Translations under genes and position numbers: made by a program
Shown: piece by piece, positions 1 through 5,343 of the stretch
How the letters are laid out: every line of letters begins with the position of its first letter
Numbering within the stretch: position 1 is the stretch's first letter
The notes under the pieces: model-generated
Told to the model about the DNA's origin: nothing
Database searches by the model: none
The model's input: the letters and a program-made list of their open reading frames with translations, nothing else
Assembly: GCA_023954795.1 (NCBI GenBank)
Contig: JAGSHA010000218.1
Span: 1 to 5,828 of the forward strand
Direction: 5' to 3'
From: Oceanospirillaceae bacterium
Lineage (GTDB): Bacteria > Pseudomonadota > Gammaproteobacteria > Pseudomonadales > Balneatricaceae
DNA: 5,828 nt

Positions 1-189
1 GCTGAGGCGGGCATCAAAGTGGACGTGTCTTGTGAACAAGGCGTGTGTGGCACCTGTTTGTGTGACGTGCTGGAAGGTACGCCAGAGCATAACGATAAAT
101 TTCTGACCGAAGAGGAGCGTGAAGATAACGACCAGATCGTACTCTGCTGCTCCCGTGCGAAAACCTACAAACTGGTGCTGGATATCTGA
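1..189 (+). CDS. C-terminal [2Fe-2S] domain of a phthalate dioxygenase reductase/VanB-type oxidoreductase (5' partial)
   Basis: Frame 1 is open from the first base to a TGA at 187-189, giving the last 62 residues of a protein whose start lies outside the window. It contains C-E-Q-G-V-C-G-T-C (Cys11, Cys16, Cys19 of the fragment) and a fourth cysteine in L-C-C-S-R-A (Cys49 or Cys50). This matches the C-x4-C-x2-C-x29-C pattern of a plant-type [2Fe-2S] cluster. In the phthalate dioxygenase reductase family (VanB and relatives) this domain is C-terminal, after FMN and NAD domains, and the phrases CEQGVCGTC and CCSRAK are typical. The protein would pass electrons from NAD(P)H to a cytoplasmic Rieske-type oxygenase or O-demethylase. 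The partner oxygenase is not visible, so the substrate cannot be named. The FMN/NAD part is inferred from the family, not seen. Confidence 0.88.
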   Translation, partial: AEAGIKVDVSCEQGVCGTCLCDVLEGTPEHNDKFLTEEEREDNDQIVLCCSRAKTYKLVLDI

Positions 190-304
190 TATCGGGCAAC
201 AGGGCGTGAGCTCCGCAGGTGAGCGTCTCCAGCATGAGGCATCGCTGATCTGCTGAGCATCTGAGTACAGTCGACTGACCGGGTGAGGGCAGTGGTCTGT
301 CTGT

Positions 305-328
305 AAATAGTTGAAAAGTAAACTATTT
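305..328. promoter_or_regulatory. Operator-like perfect inverted repeat (AAATAGTT-N8-AACTATTT)
   Basis: AAATAGTT (305-312) and AACTATTT (321-328) are exact reverse complements separated by 8 bases, centred about 165 bases upstream of the TRAP binding protein start. The AT-rich arms and roughly 16-base centre-to-centre spacing fit the site of a dimeric helix-turn-helix repressor or activator better than a terminator, since no T-run follows. Which regulator family binds is unknown. MarR, GntR or LysR types are all plausible for aromatic catabolism genes. The regulator itself is not in the window. Confidence 0.45.
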
Positions 329-337
329 GGTAAGCCC

Positions 338-355
338 GGATCTATTGGCAGATCC
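338..355. repeat. Inverted repeat GGATCT-N6-AGATCC
   Basis: Six-base perfect arms with a six-base spacer lie 10 bases after the operator-like dyad. It could form a small RNA hairpin or be a second protein-binding site. It is not followed by a T-run, so it is not a typical terminator. The function is unknown. Confidence 0.35.
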
Positions 356-434
356 ATCTGAAGTTACACAGCTACATTCGCTAAAGTCCGCCTGAAACCG
401 GGCTGCAGCATTCTTTGGTAAATAACAATAAATA

Positions 435-459
435 GGCGTGGCTCAGGCCAATAAACGCC
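435..459 (+). promoter_or_regulatory. Leader hairpin just upstream of the dctP-like Shine-Dalgarno
   Basis: GGCGT (435-439) can pair with ACGCC (455-459), and inside it GGC (440-442) with GCC (447-449) around a TCAG loop, leaving a small bulge on the 3' side. The structure ends 8 bases before the AGGAGA at 468-473, leaving the ribosome site free. It may stabilise the 5' end of the mRNA. This is inferred from base pairing only; no energy calculation was made. Confidence 0.3.
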
Positions 460-481
460 GCTATACCAGGAGAAAAGAAGC

Positions 482-1501
482 ATGAGAAAGGTATTAAAAA
501 CAGTTGCTGCTGGAATCGTATTAACGGCAGGTATCAGCACGGCGTATGCGGAAACCAGGCTGACCTTGTCTTCATGGTTACCACCCACCCATCCGGTGGT
601 TAAGAACATGATTGTGCCCTGGACTGAGCAGGTCAAAGACGCGACTGAGGGTCGCGTCACAGTCAACATTCTGGCGAAAGGTCTGGGACATCCAAAAGTT
701 CATTATGACATCGCGCGTGATGGCCTGGCCGATATCACCTACAGCGTACACGGCTATACGCCGGGTCGTTTTGTGATGACTAAAGCGGTGGAATTGCCGT
801 TTGGTGGCGACAGTGCAGAAGCGTTGTCGGTTGCTTACTGGCGTGTGCATCAGAAATACCTTTCAAAGGCGCGTGAGCACAAAGATACGCAACTGTTGAG
901 TGTCTTCACTCACGGTCCGGGTTTGATCCACAACAGCCAAAAAACTGTGAATAACGTGGCAGACCTGTCAGGTATGAAGATGCGTGTGGGCGGCGGTGTT
1001 GTGAACGATGTTGCCAGCTCCCTGAAAGCGGTACCGCTACTGAAACCCGCTTCTAAAAGCTACGAGCTGCTGTCTCACGGTGTGGCCGACGGTACCTTGC
1101 TGCCGATGGAATCTGTGATGGGCTTCAAGATTCAGGATCTGGTGAAACATACCACGGTTGTGCCCGGTGGTTTGTACAACATCAGTTTCTTTCTGGTGAT
1201 GAACCGCGACCGTTTCCGCGACATTTCAAAAGAAGATCAGGACGCCATCATGCGTGTCTCCGGTGAAGCCTTTGCCAAGATGGCCGGTCGTGCCTGGGAT
1301 GAGGCTGATAAAGCAGCATTGAGCGCATTGAAGGCCAATGGCAATGAAGTGATCGTGGCCAATGATGCGTTTATCGATTCGATTAAGCAGCGCACCGCCA
1401 CACTGGAAGGCGAGTGGATCAAGGAAGCGAAGAAACGTGGCGTTGACGGTGCGGCAGCACTGAATGAACTGCGCCAGATCACCGCCAGCTATAACCAGTA
1501 A
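482..1501 (+). CDS. dctP: TRAP transporter periplasmic substrate-binding protein (DctP family)
   Basis: The 339-residue protein starts with a Sec signal peptide: Lys/Arg at 2-6, a hydrophobic stretch at about 7-20, and an A-Y-A cleavage site before Glu24. The mature part has the DctP-family layout: an early L-T-L-S-S-W segment, a D-I-T-Y-S region near 84-88, and L-S-G-M-K-M-R-V at 162-169. Arg168 there corresponds to the arginine that in this family usually salt-bridges the substrate carboxylate. The protein would bind an organic acid in the periplasm and deliver it to the DctQ/DctM membrane pair. The start is well supported by AGGAGA at 468-473. It is the first gene of a three-gene TRAP operon, 13 bases before the small permease. 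The ligand cannot be read from sequence; the flanking aromatic genes suggest an aromatic carboxylate. The gene symbol denotes the family, not C4-dicarboxylate specificity. Confidence 0.93.
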   Translation: MRKVLKTVAAGIVLTAGISTAYAETRLTLSSWLPPTHPVVKNMIVPWTEQVKDATEGRVTVNILAKGLGHPKVHYDIARDGLADITYSVHGYTPGRFVMTKAVELPFGGDSAEALSVAYWRVHQKYLSKAREHKDTQLLSVFTHGPGLIHNSQKTVNNVADLSGMKMRVGGGVVNDVASSLKAVPLLKPASKSYELLSHGVADGTLLPMESVMGFKIQDLVKHTTVVPGGLYNISFFLVMNRDRFRDISKEDQDAIMRVSGEAFAKMAGRAWDEADKAALSALKANGNEVIVANDAFIDSIKQRTATLEGEWIKEAKKRGVDGAAALNELRQITASYNQ

Positions 1502-1514
1502 CCGAGACCCGGAT

Positions 1515-2066
1515 ATGAGTTTCATTGCATCTTTGTTCAAACCGAAGATGTGGGTCAGCTCGCTCGAATTTTTATTCGAGCGGGTGCTCGCCTACACCGC
1601 CGCATGCGTCATGTTTGTGATGATGGCTGTCACGCTGGTGGATGTGGTGGGGCGGGATCTGTTTTCGGCGCCGCTTCCGGGTGGCTTCGAGATCACAGAG
1701 CTGTTACTCGCATCATTGATCTTTCTGGGTCTGCCCATGGTCACGGCTGAAAGTGCCCATGTGGATGTAGACCTGCTGGATTCAACCGTTCCGGCATTCC
1801 TTAAACCGTTGCAAAACATCCTGATCGGTGTGGTCAACATTGCCGCCTTTGGCATGTTGTCGTGGATGTTATGGAAGTTTGCGATCCGCACGTACGAATA
1901 CGAAGACACCACTGCCGTCTTGCAGATTCCGTACGCAGGGTTGGTGTTTCTGATGGCGATCTGCTGTTCGTTATCAACGTTGGCGCTGGTCGTGATGTTG
2001 CTATTCAAGCGCGGCCAAAAGTTGTTTAGCAGCCACGGTGATGGCGCGCAGGGCAAGGTGGAGTAA
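1515..2066 (+). CDS. dctQ: TRAP transporter small permease (DctQ family)
   Basis: The 183-residue membrane protein has four predicted transmembrane segments at about 24-46, 61-80, 101-123 and 139-163, the usual DctQ topology. It carries family-typical features: D-V-V-G-R-D-L-F (43-50), P-G-G-F-E-I-T-E (55-62) and H-V-D-V-D-L-L (82-88) after the second helix. It forms the membrane complex with the large permease encoded 3 bases downstream. An in-frame ATG at 1464 lies inside dctP and adds 17 unlikely residues, so the ATG at 1515 is preferred. No strong Shine-Dalgarno precedes it, and ATG 1548 (Met12) is an alternative start. Translation may be coupled to dctP. A perfect 9-bp hairpin sits early in the reading frame at 1561-1582. 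Confidence 0.9.
   Translation: MSFIASLFKPKMWVSSLEFLFERVLAYTAACVMFVMMAVTLVDVVGRDLFSAPLPGGFEITELLLASLIFLGLPMVTAESAHVDVDLLDSTVPAFLKPLQNILIGVVNIAAFGMLSWMLWKFAIRTYEYEDTTAVLQIPYAGLVFLMAICCSLSTLALVVMLLFKRGQKLFSSHGDGAQGKVE
1561..1582 (+). repeat. Perfect 9-bp inverted repeat with TTTT loop inside the start of dctQ
   Basis: CGCTCGAAT (1561-1569) and ATTCGAGCG (1574-1582) are exact reverse complements around a four-base T loop. It lies 46 bases after the dctQ start codon and 13 bases after the alternative ATG at 1548. In mRNA it would make a compact stem-loop that could protect upstream dctP mRNA from 3' exonucleases or slow dctQ translation. This would fit the need for more binding protein than permease. 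The pairing is seen; the role is inferred. Confidence 0.5.
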
Positions 2067-2069
2067 GGC

Positions 2070-3386
2070 ATGGAAATCAGTCTGATCGGCTTTGCCGTAT
2101 TAATGATCTTTATTTTTGCTCGTGTGCCGCTGGGTGTGGCAATGGGTGTGGTTGGCGTGTGTGGTTTTGCCTACGTGCAGGTTGAAGAGTTTGGCAACCC
2201 GCGTGGCTGGGACGCAGCGTTCAATATGATCTCGCAAGTCGCGTTTGAAACGGGCTTGTCCTACAGCCTGTCAGTGGTGCCGCTGTTTATCCTGATGGGT
2301 AATTTCATCACTGAGGCCGGGTTATCCAGTCAGCTATACCGTGCGTCGAATGCCTTTCTGGGGCATTTCAAAGGGGGTTTAGCACTGGCCACTGTCGTGT
2401 CTTGCGGTGCTTTTTCCGCCGTGTGTGGCAGCTCAATGGCAACCGCCGCAACGATGTCGAAAGTGGCGATGCCATCAATGCGTAAATACAACTACTCAGA
2501 TGGTCTGGCCAGTGGCTCGATTGCTGCCGGGGGTACGTTGGGGATCCTGATTCCGCCAAGTGTGATTCTGGTGATCTACGGCATCATGACCGAAACGGAT
2601 ATCGGCAAGCTGTTTATCGCGGGTCTGTTACCCGGCTTTATCGGCATCGTGCTCTATATGGCTGCGGTGTCTGTCACCGTGCACCTGAAACCGAAAGCGG
2701 GTCCGGCAGGTGTGAAATCCACATGGGCTGAACGGCTTGAGGCGGTGAAACATGTATGGGCGATCTGTGGCCTGTTTATCGTCGTGATGGGCGGTATCTA
2801 CAGCGGCATATTTACTCCCACCGAAGCCGCCGGAATTGGCGCGTCAGGAGCATTTTTTATTGCACTGTTGCGCCGTAGCCTCACGTTTAAACGCCTGACC
2901 GAAACTTTGGTCAGCTCGGTACGTACCACCGCCATGCTGTTCTTCCTGGTGATCGGTGCCGTGCTGTTCTCTAACTTTATCAACCTGGCCGGTTTGCCTG
3001 ATGCACTGCGGGACATGGTGTTGGGTATGGATTTGAGTCCGGTGTTGGTGATCTTAGCGATTGTGGGGATCTATGTGCTGCTGGGCTGTGTGCTGGAAAG
3101 CATGTCGATGATTCTGCTGACGGTGCCGGTGTTCTATCCACTGGTGCAGGCGATGGGCTTTGACCTGATCTGGTTTGGCATTTTGGTGGTGGTTGTCACT
3201 GAAATCAGCCTGATCACACCACCGGTGGGTCTCAACGTATTTGTCCTGAAAACCGTGTTACCGGATGTGAAGTTGTCGACGATCTTCCGTGGGGTGACCC
3301 CGTTCTGGATCGCAGACATCGTGCGTCTGGTACTAATTGCGACGGTACCTGCAATCTCTCTGGCTCTGCCAAATATGGTGGGGTGA
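2070..3386 (+). CDS. dctM: TRAP transporter large permease (DctM family)
   Basis: The 438-residue, strongly hydrophobic protein has the length and motifs of DctM, the ion-coupled translocation subunit of TRAP transporters in the inner membrane. Visible family signatures include V-P-L-F-I-L-M-G-N-F (70-79), C-G-A-F-S-A-V-C-G-S-S (112-122), G-I-L-I-P-P-S (158-164), F-T-P-T-E-A-A (248-254), G-C-V-L-E-S-M-S (339-346) and T-P-P-V-G-L-N-V-F (383-391). About a dozen hydrophobic helices can be marked, with a hydrophilic loop at about 205-230 in the middle. GGTGGAG at 2057-2063, inside the end of dctQ, places the ribosome on ATG 2070. The dctQ-dctM spacing of 3 bases indicates translational coupling. 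Uptake would use a sodium or proton gradient rather than ATP. The reading frame is intact, and a terminator follows directly. Confidence 0.95.
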   Translation: MEISLIGFAVLMIFIFARVPLGVAMGVVGVCGFAYVQVEEFGNPRGWDAAFNMISQVAFETGLSYSLSVVPLFILMGNFITEAGLSSQLYRASNAFLGHFKGGLALATVVSCGAFSAVCGSSMATAATMSKVAMPSMRKYNYSDGLASGSIAAGGTLGILIPPSVILVIYGIMTETDIGKLFIAGLLPGFIGIVLYMAAVSVTVHLKPKAGPAGVKSTWAERLEAVKHVWAICGLFIVVMGGIYSGIFTPTEAAGIGASGAFFIALLRRSLTFKRLTETLVSSVRTTAMLFFLVIGAVLFSNFINLAGLPDALRDMVLGMDLSPVLVILAIVGIYVLLGCVLESMSMILLTVPVFYPLVQAMGFDLIWFGILVVVVTEISLITPPVGLNVFVLKTVLPDVKLSTIFRGVTPFWIADIVRLVLIATVPAISLALPNMVG

Positions 3387-3399
3387 TTAACGCAGGATT

Positions 3400-3434
3400 C
3401 GCCCCTGACGATTCGGGTCGCGGGGGCGCTTTTT
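3400..3434 (+). terminator. Rho-independent terminator after dctM
   Basis: CGCCCC (3400-3405) pairs with GGGGCG (3423-3428). The stem can continue with T3406-G3422 and G3407-C3421 around an inner loop. A C then five T bases follow at 3429-3434, with another T-run at 3441-3444. It starts 13 bases after the dctM stop codon. It should end most TRAP operon transcripts before the UspA gene, although partial read-through is possible. Confidence 0.8.
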
Positions 3435-3473
3435 AGAACTTTTTACACAGCAACATAAGGAAGGGCTGAATCG

Positions 3474-3965
3474 ATGATCCCGGAAATTAACACCATTTTG
3501 TACGCCTCCGATCTGGGAGAGAGTGCACGCCCGGCTTTTGTGCTGGCCGCCAAAGAAGCCTTTAAGCACAACGCGCAGATCACCTTTTTGAATGTGGTGG
3601 AGCCTGCCAGTGATGCGACGGAAGCTTTGCTCGACGGGTACATGAGTCATGGCTCGGTGCAGGAGATGCGTCAGGGTGGGATGAGCAAGCTGAAAGCGTT
3701 GATGGAAAGCCGGATCGAGCAGTTTTATGACGAAGAGTTGCAGAACCGTTTGCCCCTGCAACACCGTCCATTGGCACGGATCGAAGAAGGCCCGGCAGCG
3801 GAAACCATTATTCAGGTGGCTGATGAGCTGAATGTCGACCTGATTGTGATGGGCACGCGCACCCGCACTCACTCAGCGTTAGGCCGTTTCTTCGTGGGTT
3901 CTACGGCACAGAGTGTCTTGCAGCTGTGTGATCGTCCGATGCTGATTGTGCCACTGAAAGCGTAA
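3474..3965 (+). CDS. Universal stress protein UspA family, TRAP-associated
   Basis: The 163-residue cytoplasmic protein has a single Usp domain. It opens with N-T-I-L-Y-A-S-D-L (6-14), the first strand and Asp typical of the family. V-D-L-I-V-M-G (121-127) is the fourth-strand motif, V-G-S-T-A (141-145) the phosphate loop, and R-P-M-L-I-V-P (154-160) the last strand. ATP-binding members carry G-x2-G-x9-G-(S/T). Here G142-S143 is kept, but the region after G127 reads T-R-T-R-T-H-S-A-L-G, so the second glycine is not in register. Nucleotide binding is therefore uncertain. AAGGAAG at 3457-3463 supports the start. UspA proteins encoded next to TRAP genes include TeaD of Halomonas elongata, which modulates transport. 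A similar role is inferred here, though a terminator separates this gene from dctM. The ferredoxin gene begins 5 bases downstream. Confidence 0.88.
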   Translation: MIPEINTILYASDLGESARPAFVLAAKEAFKHNAQITFLNVVEPASDATEALLDGYMSHGSVQEMRQGGMSKLKALMESRIEQFYDEELQNRLPLQHRPLARIEEGPAAETIIQVADELNVDLIVMGTRTRTHSALGRFFVGSTAQSVLQLCDRPMLIVPLKA

Positions 3966-3970
3966 CCAGC

Positions 3971-4309
3971 ATGACGGCAACGGATCACCGAATACGGGTG
4001 AAAAATCGCGATGCTGAGTTCCACTGTCCAGCGGACAAAACCTTACTAGTGGGCATGGAACAGCAGCTGACGAAGGCGCTTGATGTGGGCTGTCGCGGCG
4101 GCGGTTGTGGAGTGTGCAAGGTCCGCGTCCTGAGCTGTGAGTATGAGCGGAAGCGGATGAGCCGCGCTCATGTCTCAGAACAGGAAGAACAAGACGGTTT
4201 TGCGTTGGCATGCCGGATTTTTCCCCGCAGTGATCTCTGTATTGAGGCGATCCTGACGGGGGAAATATCAGGCTGCGACAGCGAAACCCATAAGAAAAAC
4301 GAGTGCTGA
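3971..4309 (+). CDS. xylT: XylT/DmpQ-like [2Fe-2S] ferredoxin that reactivates catechol 2,3-dioxygenase
   Basis: The 112-residue plant-type ferredoxin has cluster ligands Cys41, Cys46 and Cys49 in G-C-R-G-G-G-C-G-V-C and Cys81 in A-L-A-C-R. The G-C-R-G-G-G-C-G core, the following K-V-R-V-L-S and the R-M-S-R-A-H-V segment (62-68) are characteristic of XylT of the TOL pathway and its relatives. In those pathways the ferredoxin reduces the active-site Fe(III) of inactivated catechol 2,3-dioxygenase back to Fe(II). Its position directly before the dioxygenase gene supports the same role. It begins 5 bases after the UspA stop and lacks a clear Shine-Dalgarno, so it is probably translated by coupling. 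Extra cysteines occur at 19, 56, 90, 102 and 112, the last being the C-terminal residue; their role is unknown. It is distinct from the reductase domain at the left edge. Confidence 0.9.
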   Translation: MTATDHRIRVKNRDAEFHCPADKTLLVGMEQQLTKALDVGCRGGGCGVCKVRVLSCEYERKRMSRAHVSEQEEQDGFALACRIFPRSDLCIEAILTGEISGCDSETHKKNEC

Positions 4310-4346
4310 TCAATCCTGACAATAAGAAATTTAAGAGGATAAGAAG

Positions 4347-5270
4347 ATGAGAAAAGGCGTCATTCGTCCCGGTCATGTCCAGATTCGAGTGCTGGATATT
4401 GCAGAAGCACTGGCCCATTACCGTGACTTGCTGGGTCTGATCGAAGTAGAAACGGACTCTCAGGGCCGGGTCTATCTGAAGGGCTGGACCGAAGTGGATA
4501 AGTTCTCGGTGGTGCTGCGTGAAGCAGATGCACCGGGTATGGATTTCATGGGTTACAAAGTGCTGAACAGTGATGTGTTGGGCCAGCTGGAAGAAGACCT
4601 TAAAACCTACGGTTGTGATGTGGAAGAGATCCCTGCGGGTGAGTTGAACGGCTGTGGCCGTCGTATCCGTTTCGCAGCGCCAACGGGGCATCAGTTCGAA
4701 CTCTATGCAGAGAAGGAACAGACCGGTAAGTGGGGTCTGGCGAAGGTGAATCCAGAAGCCTGGCCGCGTGATCTGAAAGGGATGAAAGCGACCCGTTTTG
4801 ACCACTGTTTGCTGTACGGACCGAACGTTGAAGCAACCTATGAGTTGTTCCGCGATGTCCTGGGTTTTGATCTGGCAGAGCAGGTGATCGATCCGGAAGG
4901 CAATCGTGCAGCAGCATTCCTGACCGCCAGTATGAAAGCGCATGATGTGGCATTCATTGAGTGTCCGGATCCGGGCAAATTCCATCATGCCTCTTTCTTC
5001 CTGGAAACCTGGGAAGACGTGCTGCGCGCGGCTGACCTGATCTCCATGACCGATACGTCTATCGACATCGGTCCAACCCGTCACGGATTGACCCACGGTA
5101 AAACCATCTATTTCTTCGACCCATCCGGTAACCGCAACGAAGTGTTCTGTGGTGGTGATTATCACTATCCGGATCACGAACCGGTGACCTGGAAAGCCGA
5201 AGACTTAGGTAAAGCGATCTTCTATCACGATCGTGTACTGAACGAACGCTTCCTGACCGTACTGACTTAA
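4347..5270 (+). CDS. xylE: Catechol 2,3-dioxygenase, extradiol ring cleavage (XylE/DmpB type)
   Basis: The 307-residue protein has the same length as XylE of TOL plasmid pWW0 and aligns with it along its whole length, as recalled from memory. It is a two-domain vicinal oxygen chelate enzyme that opens catechol between C2 and C3 to give 2-hydroxymuconic semialdehyde. The Fe(II) ligands His153, His214 and Glu265 all fall at the XylE positions, and so do the active-site residues His199, His246 and Tyr255. The block around 233-272, including S-I-D-I-G-P-T-R-H-G-L-T-H-G and F-F-D-P-S-G-N-R-N-E-V-F, is essentially the family signature. AGAGGA at 4334-4339, seven bases before the ATG, gives a strong start. 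It lies 37 bases after the ferredoxin gene and 73 bases before the dehydrogenase. An active catechol enzyme is expected; tolerance of methyl- or chlorocatechols cannot be judged. Confidence 0.97.
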   Translation: MRKGVIRPGHVQIRVLDIAEALAHYRDLLGLIEVETDSQGRVYLKGWTEVDKFSVVLREADAPGMDFMGYKVLNSDVLGQLEEDLKTYGCDVEEIPAGELNGCGRRIRFAAPTGHQFELYAEKEQTGKWGLAKVNPEAWPRDLKGMKATRFDHCLLYGPNVEATYELFRDVLGFDLAEQVIDPEGNRAAAFLTASMKAHDVAFIECPDPGKFHHASFFLETWEDVLRAADLISMTDTSIDIGPTRHGLTHGKTIYFFDPSGNRNEVFCGGDYHYPDHEPVTWKAEDLGKAIFYHDRVLNERFLTVLT

Positions 5271-5280
5271 GCAGGCGGTG

Positions 5281-5303
5281 TGCCCGGCAGAACCAGTCGG
5301 GCA
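5281..5303 (+). repeat. Hairpin in the xylE-xylG gap (TGCCCG-N11-CGGGCA)
   Basis: TGCCCG (5281-5286) and CGGGCA (5298-5303) are exact reverse complements around an 11-base loop, followed by only three T bases. It begins 10 bases after the dioxygenase stop codon. It is too weak a T-run for a full terminator inside a catabolic operon. A partial attenuator or an mRNA-stabilising stem is more likely. Confidence 0.4.
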
Positions 5304-5343
5304 TTTGAAACCCACGGAATTAGCCATCTTCCCGAGACACAAC

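Larger units (their letters stand above)
190..481. other. Non-coding region upstream of the TRAP operon
   Basis: These 292 bases carry no convincing gene on either strand. They hold an AT-rich perfect dyad (305-328), a second dyad (338-355), a leader hairpin (435-459) and the ribosome binding site of the next gene. A 10-bp palindrome, CAGTCGACTG, lies at 268-277. No hairpin followed by a T-run closes the upstream reductase gene, so read-through into the transporter operon is possible. No -35/-10 pair is good enough to name. TTGAAA at 311-316 resembles a -35 but has no matching -10 at the usual distance. Confidence 0.7.

Noticed and set aside
14..235. Minus-strand open frame over the reductase end
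   Set aside because: The plus-strand frame carries the complete [2Fe-2S] cysteine pattern and ends at a natural stop; the other strand is a shadow.
268..277. Palindrome CAGTCGACTG as an operator
   Set aside because: A 10-base palindrome without further symmetry or AT-rich flanks is weak evidence, and its position near no visible promoter adds nothing.
311..333. Sigma-70 promoter with TTGAAA as -35
   Set aside because: No acceptable -10 hexamer lies 16-18 bases downstream, and the -35-like bases overlap the dyad arm.
338..355. Terminator of the upstream reductase operon
   Set aside because: The stem is short and no T-run follows, so it does not meet the usual pattern.
338..365. Sigma-54 promoter around TTGGCAG
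   Set aside because: The -24-like TGGCA is not followed by a TTGC element at the required spacing.
1464..1514. Upstream ATG extending dctQ by 17 residues into dctP
   Set aside because: The added residues are not family-like, the start is buried in the dctP coding sequence, and ATG 1515 gives the usual DctQ length.
1592..2071. 159-codon minus-strand open frame opposite dctQ
   Set aside because: The plus-strand protein has four membrane helices and DctQ motifs. The antisense product has no recognisable features.
3879..5177. 432-codon open frame on the minus strand across the ferredoxin and dioxygenase genes
   Set aside because: It lies opposite two plus-strand genes with complete active-site motifs and good family matches. 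Its translation shows no domain I recognise and has a composition typical of an antisense shadow.
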